Origin: Isoetes taiwanensis
Lineage: Eukaryota > Streptophyta > Lycopodiopsida > Isoetales > Isoetaceae
Length of the DNA stretch: 64,000 nucleotides
Direction: 5' to 3'
Assembly (NCBI GenBank): GCA_021234155.1
Contig: JAJEKV010000002.1
Coordinates: 43,823,203 to 43,887,202, forward strand
The notes beneath the pieces were generated by a model. That model did no database searches. It was given only the letters and a program-made list of their open reading frames with translations, and had not been told where the DNA came from. This document shows, piece after piece, positions 21,848 to 34,535 of this stretch; position 1 is the first letter of the stretch, and each line of letters starts with the position of its first letter. Position numbers and translations under genes: made by a program.

Positions 21848-24732
21848 TTAAGCCTGAGACATTTACGATTATTGGCCTGATTGTCATTTATTTAGGCCAA
21901 GGAATCCTACACTTTTCATGTACCATCTTTATCTTATATTAATTTAAAAATGTTTTTGCTATATTGTTTATATAGTTCAATGCAGACTTGTCTATAAGTT
22001 TTTGCTATATTGTTTATATCTAGTTCAATGCTGACTGCAATTGCTTGCAAGTGCTAGTTTGGTATGAGTCTTAATGGCAGATACTGCTTACTGTCATGCA
22101 GTGACAGTTACTAAGTATGTAGTTGCTTAACGCTAGCAGAAGTGTTAATGTCATCAAGTGCTTACTGTCATGCAGTTAAGGTGCAATGCTTCTTGTTATG
22201 CTATATAAGCTGTTTAAAGCTAATTTGTTTATTGCATAAGTGCTTTCGTGTGTTTCGGTGCTTACTCACAAAAAGCTTCTTTGAAACTAATTAAAGTGCT
22301 TAGTGTTTGAGCTAGTGCCTTTGTTACATTCAAGCGAGAATCACGAATGAATTTTGTACAAGAATTCAATGTTTTGCCACCGCATGGAATATGTAGCATA
22401 ATAGCGGGGGTTTTCTTTTGTGTTTTATGCGGTTTTCACAAAAGGTTTTTCTAAGATTTCATGGCGTATTTGAATGGATGTACTAATGCATTACATCTAG
22501 AGTGCATCATTTCTTAGTCGTTGATTTAGTTTTTTTTTTTTTTTCAAAGGTCCAACATCGAAGGGCTCACAACAAAAGCCCTCTTTTTATTTTAGTTGTT
22601 ATTTTTGAGTTTGGCATGCAAGCATCGTGCCATCGTGTTTTAGGGTTAGGAAGAGAGAAATCATGTTTTATCATGTTTTGCATCTTTGAGCCCTTCTTGT
22701 TTTGAGAAATTTGGCGCTAAATGTAGGGTGAGCAAACTTTTGAGCGAGTAGATCCATAAAGAGTAAGATCTGTTTTCCCGGGCTAATCAATTTTTCTTTT
22801 GGGCGGGAAGTTATAAGCCTCTGCTTTTCTTAGACGGAACATCGGCATACTTTCCTTGGCGCCAATGGTTCGGGGAAGAGTCGAAGAACCCGGATCGGAG
22901 GTGCGATCGCATTTGAAGAAGCGGGATCGGAGGTGCAAAATCTGAAGAAGCCGGATCGGAGGATCGAGAGGTTTCTTTGTGGTGCATAATTTGAAGATTC
23001 AGGTTTTCTTTGTTGTGCGGTCGGCGATAACAAAGAGACTCCTTCGGGGTTCTTTGTGGTGCATGTTTGATCCGGAGTTGCGGGGTGTTCTTGCCATTTG
23101 CTTCTTTTATGGATCTTTGCTTGCAAAGATGATATCTACAAACCACGGATCGAAAAAGCAAACTGAAACTCCTTCCTTTCACGAATACGCCAAATCTGTA
23201 GCTGCTCCTCTGCTTGCCGTTTTCATATTTATAGCTTCATTACGCTTGCATTGCTTAGTAGGGATCTTGCCTTCATCATTGTTCTTAAGAGAAAACTCTG
23301 GCTTCATCTTGCATCTGTATATCTGCTTGGGGTTTTTTCCTTATGGTTCGTAAGGAGCTGAAGTATCTCAACTATCTGCGCTTTATAAGTTTACTCAGTC
23401 TAAATCGGGGCATTTATTACATTTTTTTGTGCATTCTCCATAGCACATACAAAGGGGTATTTATCTGTTAAAAGTGCATTCTCCATAAGCATGCAAGGTT
23501 AAAGTGGTTGTAATTGCTTATCCGTTGAAATTGCTTAAAGAAGAAGAACAAAGGTATCTTTATTTTCGGTTTTACACAGAAGGCAGAGGAGAGGATTTCG
23601 TGGTTGTAATTGCTTATCTATTCTATTCTAGAAGAAGGGTGTTTCCGTTTTTGGTCAACCGAAGAAGGAGAGAAGATGATCTTGTGGGTGTGCTTATCCG
23701 AGGGACCGACTATTCAATTGGAGGCGGAACTATTGAGGAAATTAGAGGAATTGATTGGCAATTGGTAATTGGTGTTTGTGCGGAACTTTTGTGTACGCTT
23801 TTTAATGCAGTGGAATATGATATTAGCCTATTTTGGATCTGTCAGAATGATGCCAGCATAGCATCTCATAGTGTCTTGTAGTAAATATTTTGAACCTTCA
23901 CTAGTGTCTATGGAGTAGTTATAGAAAACCTCAAGCCTAATGAAGTTCCTTGGCTTTCCATCAAAGAAAGCTATTTTACAAGAGAAAATTCTATATAGTA
24001 ATGGCTTAACAGGGAATTGATGCTACCCATGCAAGACATGTTGATTTGGCATTTATGCTATCTTATTACTGGTTTTGGGCAGTTAAGGACTCTGTGTATC
24101 TCTGTATTGAATAAGGCAACCATGAAGAGGACTCCGAGGTTGCAGAAAAGGACTAGTCTCGAGCTAAAGTATAAAAGTAAGCAAAGCAGATGGCCATGGA
24201 TAGCCCTTCCCAATGTTTGACGTTGAGTTCGGTCCTATAGTTGGTTTAAAGCGTGGAAGAATCCAAGCACTTCCTACTCGGCTTGAATTGAAGAAACAAC
24301 AGCGCAGCGGTTTTGCTTTTAAGGTAGGCTTTTTTTTATCTTGTTCATTCTTCTACTCCTTTACACGAAACATCACTCTCGCAATTTGATGTCTAGAAAG
24401 AAGTCTTTCCCCGTGATTTCAATCATTTTTTATTTTATTATATCTATCTGTATCAACAAGAAATTTTGATGTCTTGAAAGCGGGCATTGGCTTTAAATTT
24501 CTAAATAAAATGCTTTTATAGCATATATAATTATATTACATTATACTCATGTTTCATTTTACTATATACCCTTTTTTTTTCTTAATCTTTGCATATTACA
24601 TAACACATATTGCTACATGTTTTAAATGTCTTTTATATTCTCACGCATTTTTTTTTTTTTTTATGGCGAAGAACCAAAATTTTTTTAGTATAATAACCAA
24701 CACATAACTACCATTGACATTAATAAATATAA
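21848..24732. other. Sparse region, no gene recognised; possible isolated exon near 24210-24323
   Basis: 21850-22500 is probably 3' flank of the interrupted gene. 22880-22970 has three short repeats of AAGAAGCCGGATCGGAGG. At 24210-24323 a frame reads MFDVEFGPIVGLKRGRIQ and ends in a clear donor (TTTAAG/GTAGGC), which could be an exon of an unknown gene. No partner exon was identified. 24330-24720 is T-rich. Confidence 0.4.
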
Positions 24733-25103
24733 CCATTGGATCCAACACATTTAAATTAAAATCCCCTTAAACCCCCTTTGGTTTGGGTGCATATTCACCG
24801 CGAGGGGGGTGGCGTAGGGCGGCGAGAGCCCTCATAATTGTATTTTGCGTCTGAAATCAACACCATATAGTATTCCGGTTGAAATCATATAGTATTTTGC
24901 GAATCTTATTATACAGTATAGCAAATCTTGTACTTGCATACCCCACAAACGAGGAACTTTACGTACGGTGTAGATTAAAGAATAAGGGGCGAATATGCCA
25001 ATCCGACAGCTCTCGATGCCCGGAGTCACCCCCCGTGTGAATATGCACCCAAACCAAAGGGGGTTTAAGGGGGATTTTAATTTAAATGTGTTGGATCCAA
25101 TGG
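24733..25103. mobile_element. MITE, 371 bp with ~66-bp terminal inverted repeats
   Basis: 24733-24798 is the inverted complement of 25037-25103 apart from one inserted C. Both begin CCATTGGATCCAACACATTT. The ~240-bp interior has no coding capacity. Structure and size fit a miniature inverted-repeat transposable element. The target duplication is not clear (flanks ..ATAA and AACA..), so the superfamily is open. Confidence 0.85.
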
Positions 25104-25355
25104 AACATCAAATGAATTCATTCTTTACATAATGGAAAAAACAAAATGTGAGACACAACAAAGAACAAAGTAGATGACAACAAAGCAAGTGAGATAATCA
25201 AAGAACAAAGTAGATGAGACAAAAAGCTTCATATATTTGATAGACAAAAAGAACATTTGATAGAGAAAAAAAATGAATACCAAAGAACAAAGTGCTAGAG
25301 ACAAAAAACTTTTTATATAAACAAAATATTTTACAAAAAAAAGGCCTTTAGGCCA

Positions 25356-25450
25356 GTGTTTTCGGGGGCTTTCAGGGGGGCTTTCGGGTGTCTTCGGGGG
25401 CTTTCAGGGGGCTTTCGGGTGCTTTCAGGGGGCTTTCAGGGGCTTTCTGG
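25356..25450. repeat. GGGGGCTTTCAGG tandem repeat
   Basis: About six units of 13-20 bp with core GGGGGCTTTC(A/G)GG. It lies 15-110 bp past the stop codon of the neighbouring acidic gene. Confidence 0.75.
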
Positions 25451-25463
25451 TTCAGACTCGGGC

Positions 25464-25869
25464 TCACTCCACACATTCTCCTCCAATTCCCGCCTCCTCT
25501 TCTTCGTAGCAGCTCTCGAAAATGAGTTGTTTTTCCTCTTCTTCATCTGCCTCTTCATCCTCCTCTTCCTCTTCATCCTCCTCTTCCTCAGAATTCTCCT
25601 CCTCTTCCTCTTCAGAATTCTCCACTTCCTGCTCCACTTCTGTAAACAAAAAAGCATTTAGTTAGAACAAAAGAAAAACAAAACAAAAAAAAATTGTAAA
25701 ACAAAAGAATACCTTCTTCTTCCTCACGGTCCTCAGTGTCCGCTGCTTCTTCTGGACGAACCGGCTCAAAAAAATAGGCGTTTCTGTATTGCGGAGCGAT
25801 GTCCGCATCCTCAGGCACCTGCTTAAGCACATACTCTGGTGCTTTATTTCCGCTGCATGCAGAGGCCAT
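25464..25869 (-). CDS. Small acidic two-exon protein, unknown
   Basis: Exon 1 (25713-25869) starts MASACSGNKAPEYVLKQVPE and ends DREEEE. Exon 2 (25464-25639) starts EVEQEVENSEEE and ends GIGGECVE. The donor GAAG/GTATTC and acceptor TTTACAG/AAGTGG are in phase, giving about 110 residues. The N-terminal half is ordinary, with aromatic and Pro residues. The C-terminal half is an almost uninterrupted Glu/Asp run followed by IFESCYEEEEA. Such tails occur in histone chaperones and nuclear proteins, but that is too general for a function. It has no membrane or signal segments. The opposite-strand or out-of-frame Arg/Lys-rich ORFs here are shadows of this acidic tract. Confidence 0.55.
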
Positions 25870-26399
25870 TGCAAAGGAAATAGACGGAATGGGGGTAAGA
25901 AGAGGATTTGGGCAAGCGGCTTAAAGGCGAGGCGTGAGGCGTAAGAAGAGCTTAAATCCTATGATTAGGCGCCTAGTGCTTAAATCCTATGCTTAGGCGC
26001 GTCAGTGTACGAAAAACCTCACACGCGCCAGAACAATTAATTCGTAACCAGGCTTAAATATTTCGTATGACCATTGGAATTGACACATGTCACATCGAGG
26101 AAACGCCTTGACAATATAATTTTGCCAAGAATGTTGGGATAGTGATGGTACCAAAATAAATAATTGAATGTTATTCCAATGTCACAAATGTACATTCTTA
26201 AACAACAATTCAATCTTCATTTCGAAGTACGTGTCCATGCACACCACCCTTGTGCATCCTCACTATTATTAATATATATACAAATGTGTGCTTACGTGCT
26301 TAGGTGCTGGAACAACAAATCACTTGCAAAGAATTACATCAATTTTGGTTAAGTGTCAAAGAATTACAATGTTATTGGGAGACTGGCCATAATTTTTTC

Positions 26400-29078
26400 A
26401 TGGGTCTCCTGTGAAATTTTGTACATGTTTATGCCTTCTATTTTGTCCATATCAACTTTAGGATATCTTACCACATGGCTGTGCACGGAGGCTTCGGGTT
26501 GTTTAGTGAGCAACATGTACTTGAAATTACCCAAGAATTGATATCTGATCCACTTGAGATAACCTCATGCACTCCAAATTTTGCCCCCACCATCTTTGTA
26601 TGAATCTTCAAGTGTGCATTTGGGTTACGTGCACTTGAGGATGTAGAAGTCCACACCCTCTGAATTGTCTACCTCGGCATTCAACTTTGCAAAATTGTCA
26701 CCTACCTCTACCAAATTCTTGATCCATTCATTGGCTTGTTCAAGAGTCTCCTTTTTCTTCTCAACTCCACGGTTTTAAGTTAGTTACCTCCCACTTTCCA
26801 AATCTACGTATTGATCAGAAGTCCCAATTCTCGATCCATACAAAACAAATGAGAAACATGACAGGGCATCTATGAGCAAGCTTTGTTTGGTCTACTCTTC
26901 TTGTGGCCAGTGTCGATACAATGAATCTTCTTTGTGCCTTTAAGTGTTTCAATTTCATATTCTTGCATGTTTGCCACAACAGCAGGTTCAATTTTCCAAA
27001 AATATCTTTTGATCTCATTTGTTTCATCAACTGGTAGACTGCTGAATATCTTTAGCATGCCTCAGTTGCACACCATTGGGTTTGAGTTGTTCCTTACTTA
27101 GCAGCCTTTTGATAACAGCACCTGCACCATCATGTTCACCTTTACCATGAGCAGTGGCAAAGTAGTTCCACACTATTTCCTTGTCATTCATTGTGAAGTA
27201 TCTCCCTAAGAAAAAAAAAAAGGTTTTTTGACTTGAATTGTGATGGCGATCATCACTCCAAACCAATGCTTCTTATACTCTATTTTCTGTTCCTTAAGCC
27301 ATGCAACATGCTTTTGTAGGCAGTGTTCCACAAATAATGAGTCATGCACTTTATCATCAGAAATGTAAAAGTGAGTCTCTTTTATGATCTTCCTACCATT
27401 GTTGAGTCTATTCATGATCTGCTCCAATCTTCAGTTCTTTTTTTTTTTCTTCTTTGGGCAGGTCTTCTTACATGCGCACACAAACGAGGAATATCGGCAC
27501 TTTTGTCATGTCTATATGTTATGTGAACAAGTATAAAAACTTGGTGCGTATGCGGTGCATTGGTGGGGCTCATTCGGATCTTGATCTTTGTAATTTTACT
27601 GCAAAGTCAATAATGGATACAATTGTATCTTCTGAAAATGATGACACACACTGTTTAAACTGATTGGCCTGCCAATGTGCTATGTGATTGTGTGGAAGAA
27701 AATCTGATATTACCTTCTTCACATCCTCTTGAAACTCTTTGGGACTTCTCTCATTCTATACTAATCTTAAGACAGGTTTGTACCTCAAAGCCTTTCTTGG
27801 ATCCCTGAATTCTCTGTCCTGGTCCACAGGTTGCTTTTCAAATGTCTTCCAAGTAACTAGTAATGAACCCGTGCCATCCATTTCCTGTGGACATTTTCTA
27901 ATTCTATCCAACCCACATTTTTTACACGCCAACATCAAGCAATTATGATCAAACCACTCCTCATCATCACCTTTCTTTGCGGACCACTTGTCTCCATAAA
28001 TCAGCGATGCACTTGATTGTATGCTTCTTGGCTGCACATTACGGGGCAGGGGCCACAAATCTCCGCGATTGGCGGTTGCAATTGTCATGAACTCCACTCG
28101 ATTTTCTCAAAAGCTGTTCAATCCACGCATGATGTATTCAAATTTCAAGTGGTAGATGCAGCGACATGTATGCCTCTCCGCATCCTCCTTACAAAACTTC
28201 GGTTTCAACCTCTCAAAAGTACGCAATGCAATTTTGATATGAGGATTCTCCTCTCTAAACCTGAGGTAGAATTGCAACTGCTGGGGAAATCGTGTGAATG
28301 CCAAATAAATGCTACATATAATGAACTCTACAATATAGGATGAATACTTACTTGGCTGACTTCAAGAAGGTGAATTGGATGTTCCATCTTTATTCTGTCT
28401 TTGATACATACCTCCTCCTCCGTCTTTCTTGTATGGAGAAACTCTTGTATTTTCTGTCGGAACTTGAGAGCGACTTCTCTATTGTAATCTAACATGCTAT
28501 CCATCCGCTTCCTCTTCACGAACATTGACCAAGGTCCTTCCCTTTGTTAGCTTGCACCCTTCTTTGAAAAGCATTAGAAATTGTTTTTCGGGGATCTTTG
28601 AACAATCGGCCGCCACATTTTGATTCAATGGCTTGACACCATTTGTACCTGTTGCTGCCATTATTAGGGTGGACTTCCTTGCACGAAGCATGTCATGATT
28701 CCTCTTATACGTATGTTCTTGCATTGTTTCCTTCAAATTCTTCACCATTTGCTCGGCCATAGTAATCTGCTTAGATTTCTTTATAGAAGCAATTGGTAAA
28801 TCCCTTGCCCTCCAAAGAAGATTGTCAAGGATACGGCCTTTGTCATTGTCATCAACATTTGTACTAATTTGGTTGAATACTTCAAAAATTTCTCCTGAAA
28901 TTTCTCTTATTCTGCGGTCACTCAGTCTCAATTTCTTATTCTTCTTTGAAGGCGAATCTTTAGAAGGGGAATTCTTCTTCATTGCTACCTTCTTTGCATA
29001 CAATCTCTGCCTCTGATGTCTCTTCCTTGCTGCATCAATGGCTTTGTAAAGTGAACGGGGAGAGGAATTGGGTTTCAT
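26400..29078 (-). pseudogene. Decayed multi-exon transposase-like gene (HGKGExDG family)
   Basis: Minus-strand segments in order share one protein's features. 28497-29078 is basic and coiled (MKPNSSPRSLYKAIDAARKR). 28328-28525 (RKRMDSMLDYNREVALKFR) follows after a frameshift near 28510. 28107-28304 carries ENPHIKIALRTFERLKPKFC and HTCRCIYHLKFEY. 27756-28097 has a CKKCGLDRIRKCP cluster. 27027-27420 carries HDSLFVEHC and the distinctive YFATAHGKGEHDGAGAVIKR. 26870-27058 (YFWKIEPAVVANMQEYEIE) and about 26470-26690 (VDFYILK, then GAKFGVHE) complete it. I remember this architecture from uncharacterised, transposon-like genes of lower plants and aquatic animals, where HGKGxxDG lies in a DDE-like core. 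No terminal repeats were found. Several frame changes and stops suggest a pseudogene, though some gaps are introns. Confidence 0.5.
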
Positions 29079-29394
29079 CTATCCCAGATTTCTGTGTATT
29101 GCAAAATTGGTGAGGGCAAATTGTTGAATTTCGGTTCAGGCAATTCTTGGAAACAATTAGTCCCTCCATTTTGCTTGAATTCAAGATGGGTAAGCCCGCC
29201 ATCCACGAATATGGCGGACTCTGAGTGCATTCATGTTTCCGGCACCATTCAAGCTCATGATTCTCTCTCACCGCCATTTGGCCAGCGCACCCTACATGTC
29301 AATTGATCAATCACGCACGTCGTGTTTAAAACACGCCGATTTTAAGCACTTGTAAGCGGCGTCCGGACGGTGATTTCTGCTACCCAGTACCGAT

Positions 29395-29517
29395 TTTGCA
29401 CCCATCCCCTTACTCAAAAAATTCTTCATTTGTACTCCATTCCATATGTGCGTACCCTTTTTAAAACAACCAATGTTCATACCCCATGACAACAATCCCC
29501 CCTTTCCTCCTCTCATT
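29395..29517. repeat. Dispersed C/T-rich repeat fragment
   Basis: Resembles the 5500-5935 unit (CCCCTTACTC, TTCTTCATTTGTACTCC, AACCAATGTTCATACCCC). A poly(T) tract and a retroposon follow directly. Confidence 0.6.
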
Positions 29518-30560
29518 TTTTTTTTTTTTTTTTTGAAGGTAAGAGTCTGTATTTTCTATTGATGAAAAAATTTACATACAGTCGAGTCCGTAACAGGAAA
29601 GCACTTCTCAGATCTATGCTTAACTGCTCAGACTTTAATGATATTTACGAGAAGTAAATTCGATGCAATAGTCTTCTCAACATCTTCCCTTCATGAAGGG
29701 TACTATAAGAGTTAGCTGCCCTCTTCACTACAAGGTAGATACTAGCAACGGCTTCCTCAGTATCTTCTCCTGCATAATGGTACTATAGAAGGCAGATTAC
29801 TACTTCTCATAGCACTCATGTAATTGCCTTCAAAAAATATTGGCCTAAGATAGAAAGTGTCAAGCACATGCCTTGAATGTCATTCAAACCACAATGCAAC
29901 CATAGAGAAGCAATAATCCACTGCTAGATAGTGGTGCAAAAGTCCGATGACGCTCCTCTTCTGAAAGCAGCAATCCTGGCAGTCCACTGTTCAATTTATT
30001 AGACCATAGATTTCGTCATTTCAAGACCTTGTTTCCAACCGCGCGAGGTTGGAGGTCCGTATTTTAAAAAACCTTGGGGTTATCAGACCTTGCAATGCAT
30101 AACATGACTACCTCTAGATCCAAACACCAACATCAAGCCCTTGTGCATCCGACTGCTGCAAGTCTTGCCTCTTGCATGTTGTCAAGTGTAGAGCTTATCC
30201 AAACTCTCCCGCCTTTGGGGCCCGTGGCTTCAACGTGATTGAACTCTGGATCCTACAACAAATCAAGGCCCCCCCCAGCTGGATGGAGAATCACGGCCAA
30301 ACTGAAATCCTTCAAGCTAACATTCCTACTAAAGTTAAGAGCAGCACCAATTTTAAGTGACCAATGTATAAGGAAGTCAACTTTCCATGAAACATTACTA
30401 CAAGGGAAGTACCCAGTTCCACTGTAGACAGAACCATAAAGCTCCCCACCTGAAGATATATCTGAAGGATAAATCCACACCATCTTCTTGCTCCATAGAG
30501 TACTATAAATAGTAATCACTATTCTTTCCTGAAGATCCTTTCCTTCAGCCACAAAAGCCC
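29518..30560 (-). mobile_element. Probable 5'-truncated LINE-like retroposon with poly(A) tail (minus strand)
   Basis: Begins with about 18 T, which is a poly(A) tail on the minus strand. The next segment (GGTAAGAGTCTGTATTTTCT, then TTTACATACAGTCGAG) resembles the 3' end of the element at 41446-42270. On the minus strand, 30253-30552 encodes GTGYFPCSNVSWKVDFLIHW-like sequence. Its 5' border was not found; 30560 is a guess. No intact RT domain was recognised. Confidence 0.45.
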
Positions 30561-31839
30561 ATCTTTATTATAAACATAGGACAATGTAGCTATAGAAGTT
30601 AATCGCCTCCATGGAACAAAAATAGGTGACAAACTAGATACCTTAGAATGAGCATTGACGGACTAGCTAATGAGGGCTACAAATAGTTTAGAGCCAGCAA
30701 CACAGAAGCCCCTTAGTTATGTGGCCATAAGAGAGTGAATGGAAACAAAAAGAAAGGGAAAATGGAAGGGCAAAGCAGAGAGTCGAGAAGAAGAAGCAAG
30801 CAGGACCGAGCAACAACATACATATACAAAGAAATAAGAAGCATGGAAAAGATAAGAAGAACAGGGGAAAAAAGGATGGGTTTGCAAGATATGAAACATT
30901 AAATCGAAAGGGGTAAACCAGAGGAGCATGATAGAAAACAAAAGCCGGGAATGTAATGAGAGGCAAGATACAGGATGGAATAGAAAAAATACTTACTGGT
31001 CTAACCAGAAGTAGAAAGCCACAGAACAAATTCTTGTGAAGGCTGAAAATTTTGGCCAGACTAATGGTAGCCCTCCGTGTGCAATCAGAGTAGAAGATAT
31101 TCCTTGAAGCCCAACTCCGTAGCACACTAATCCTCCAGCCCCTAATCCGAGATCGCTCTTGGCAAAGCTTTGACTGGTCAACTATGGCAGCCACCGTGCC
31201 GCCTTTCTAGCCGGACTCGAGTTCTCTTCTAGTCCTGGTTGGTAGTGTTTAGGGTGTCAAAAATTCTTTCAGTTGTACTCTATTTCTATATGCAATGTGT
31301 TCCCCCTTTCCATATGCAACAATCCCCCATTTCCATATGCAATGTTTTAGCCTGTTCCTTGTTTCTGCAACTTTCCCTTTGTATATTATAGACTAGTATA
31401 CTATCCTCTTATCATCGCATCCTCTTATCATGGCATGACATGTTGTTAATGTCTATAACTTGTAATACAATTAATGTAATTTCCTGACTGATACCTATTG
31501 TTGCCAAACCAAGATTACTTCTCATTTGCTATAGCACCACATCATAACTCAACTACCTAACAATTTCTCACTTTACCAAAGATTTCATCTTCCTTATTAA
31601 TTGCTAGACATAACAAGTATGTGCTAAAACTGGCCTAGGGACCTGTTACGCTGGATGTGGAAACAACATGAATGCCTATTATTTGGCAACCGCTGTAACA
31701 AAAATGTGCAGATTGTCGCTCCAAATGGAGTTGCAAATCCAATGTTGTGTATCCCACTGTTGTGTGACCATTTGGACGGATATTTAAAAGCAAATTGCAG
31801 CATCTGAAACTAGCATCAGATATTGACCTGTAAATTAGA

Positions 31840-32110
31840 GGATCCCCATGTTCTAAATTGCAATGCCCCATTACTCCCTCATTACCCCTACTAACCATGA
31901 CTACCCCATTTCTCCTCATCCCCTATTCTTCATTTTTTTTAGTAGAAATCCCCATGTTCTAAATTGCAATCCCCTTATTACTCCCTCATTACTCTAGTAC
32001 CCCTGACCACCCCATTTCTCCTCATCCCCCATTCTTCATTTTTTTACAGAAAATTCCCGTGTTTGAAATCGCAATCCCCCCGTTACTCCCTCAGTACCCC
32101 TAACATAGAA
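31840..32110. repeat. Three-copy ~117-bp C/T-rich tandem repeat
   Basis: Units share TCCCCATGTTCTAAATTGCA, ATTACTCCCTCATTAC and ACCCCATTTCTCCTCATCCC followed by ATTCTTCATTTTTTT. The third copy is the most diverged. Past it, 32172-32205 matches 5148-5182 (ATTTTAAGGAGGAYGTRGGC). Confidence 0.75.
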
Positions 32111-33966
32111 CTATAATCCCCTTCTCCATAGGAAATTATCATTTGCTCGTCAATTCCCCATAAAGGAGTTATTTTAAGGAGGACGTGGGCATCGTTTTTT
32201 ATGTATATGACACAACAACTTGGCCGATAGAAGAGGAACCTACCTCACAAAGACTGAGGCAAACGAAGACAACAAGAGGAATACTTGGATGACTTGTTAA
32301 CATAGGCAACTGGAACCAATAAGAATAGCAGGTTAAGCAGGCGGATGAAGTAACTAAGGTCATCGAGCAAGAGGTATGATAAATGGACACCAGTAGGGCA
32401 GAAGGAACTGGCAAGTGAAGAGGTGGGGCAAACAAATGAAGAGGATAAGAACATAGAAGATCTAAGACATTTAAAGAGGTAGGATGAAAGAAAAAAGAGG
32501 AAATGCAAATGTGGAAAAGAACTAAAAACAAAAGAAAAGAAATACAACGCTGGTAGATATCCATATTCCAAGTTTAATATGTACCAATCCACAAAGACAA
32601 AAGATGAACAACTGTGGGCATCCAGATCAAACACACTCAACAAGAAAAAATGCAAGAACATGTCAACCGATCATCAAGACTGCCAGAGTGAAAAAAGAGC
32701 ATGACTAGTTTAAAAACTAAAAAAAAGAGAGACAATTGCAACACTAAAACGAGGGCAAACCTACAACCAAACGAGAAGGAAGATAATGGATAAAAAGCTA
32801 GAAATGAATAGAGTATACCAGCGAAAACACATATCTAAGAGTTGATAGAGCTGAAGATGCAACAAAAGGAGATTAATGGGATGCTATGATCAAAGGCATT
32901 ACGAAAGTGCAGAAAGAGCAATGCGGCCAAAGGAATCATGGAAGTGCCAAAGGAGCAAATGGAACTAACCTAAAGAGAGTGGCTAATGGAACGTTGCATA
33001 GCGAAAGTTCAAAAGGGATAACAAAACAAATCGAGCAACTGGAGCAAAATAAAATATAATGGAAAAATTGAGGCCAATGGAACTCATGCGACTAAAAGGG
33101 GAAAGGTAATAGCAAGACTCAATGGATAAACTCAAACTAGATGGAGCAGAGATATGACTGAAGCGACCCCCGGTACAATAAAGTAATGGAATAATGGGAT
33201 TACTCACACTCGAACAGTGAGTATGGAACAACATGGAGCAATGGAGCAAATGGAAAGAAAGGAACAAAAACAGTAGAAGAAATAAAGCAAGTAGCTCAGA
33301 TGAGAAGACGAAGTAAAGAAATCAACTAAGTCATAGAGCAAAGGAGAAACCAACCATTAGTAAGCTAAAAAATGAGCAAAATTGCAACCTACCAAAAAAT
33401 GAGAAGCTTGGTGTAATGCACCATTCCCATACGACGATACTGCTAGAATAGAATGAGTTGCCATATAAAAGAGCGTGGTCCTGATTGCAAAATTTGGAAA
33501 AGCCACCAGACCAATACAAATTGTTTGGGGATGCCCGCCTTGTCAAAATAGCACGGGTGAGGCATTGCAATGAAAAACTTTACATATTGTTCTGTGTTCT
33601 GGAGAAAAATAGAGTTAAGGACAGAGGTACCTTGTATGAAGCAACTCAAAGTGATGCTTTGTTCTCCAAAACATCAAAAAAGGAAAATGCCAATATAACG
33701 GATTGTTAAATAAATTCATCTAAAACAGTTAGGGGATCCAATTCGAAGAAGACTATCCTTTCTCAACAAATCATGCTCGTGCAAAATCTGCATTTGTTGC
33801 AATGTTGCGGTACCCTAAACCTCTTGGAAAAACATGATTTCCCTGGACTTGCCAATCCTTCACATTCCCAGATCAATGGTTGAACCTATTGTAAACGAAA
33901 TGAAAAAAGCACCTCCAAGGGGATGAATGGAAATGGATCGATTTATTACATGGGCATGGGAGGCAA

Positions 33967-34130
33967 CTAAGTTTGGGTGACGTGGGTGTCCATGTGGACA
34001 GCTTAGAATTGCACGAAATCGTGGACCTCCAATTAGGCAGGCAGGCCTGCTAAGTTTGGGTGACGTGGATGTCCACGTGGACAACTTAGAATTGCACGAA
34101 ATCATGCACCTCCAGTTAGGCAAGCCTGCT
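33967..34130. repeat. Two-copy ~82-bp tandem repeat
   Basis: CTAAGTTTGGGTGACGTGG, a GTCCA-GTGGAC palindrome, and CTTAGAATTGCACGAAATC occur from 33967 and again from about 34050, with few substitutions. Confidence 0.8.
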
Positions 34131-34298
34131 AAGAACTCCGAAAACAAAAGATGACTTTTTAAAGTAATTAAGCTGCTCAAGCATGGCAAAATATATGGTT
34201 TTACATACAATACGTGCCAGGAATTATAGCCCCAACCATGCGAGGAAAGCCCTCTCACAATAAGAAATGAAATATTGCAAGTTTATGGGAACCTTATG

Positions 34299-34385
34299 AA
34301 GGGGATAAACACTCCTGAGAGCCCATTACCTCAGACGAGCCTGTTTATCTGAGGTAATAGGCGAGCAGGGGTGTTTATCCCCTTT
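34299..34385. repeat. 87-bp foldback hairpin
   Basis: Left arm AAGGGGATAAACACTCC ... GCCCATTACCTCAGA pairs with right arm TCTGAGGTAATAGGC ... GGGTGTTTATCCCCTT around a loop of about 12 bases. The near-perfect 35-bp stem could be a tiny foldback element or a small-RNA precursor. Confidence 0.75.
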
Positions 34386-34418
34386 AACTGTGCAGACAAG
34401 TTTCCTCATCCATAGCTG

Positions 34419-34535
34419 GGTTATCATAGGTTCGGCAGGCTGCAGCTCGATTATCAGAGGTTGGGCAGGCTATAGATCGGTTATCAGAGGTTCATAGATG
34501 TTATAGATCGGTTATCATAGGTTCTAGATGCAAAG
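34419..34535. repeat. ~33-bp tandem repeat (GGTTATCAKAGGTT)
   Basis: Four to five degenerate units with the core CGGTTATCAGAGGTT, at about 34419, 34450, 34479 and 34508. Confidence 0.75.

Noticed and set aside
25436-25657. Arg/Lys-rich 73-aa ORF
   Set aside because: Out-of-frame shadow of the Glu-rich exon at 25464-25639.
30688-31194. 168-aa minus-strand ORF with hydrophobic stretches
   Set aside because: Low-complexity translation of a purine-rich tract, no ATG at its start and no partner exon.
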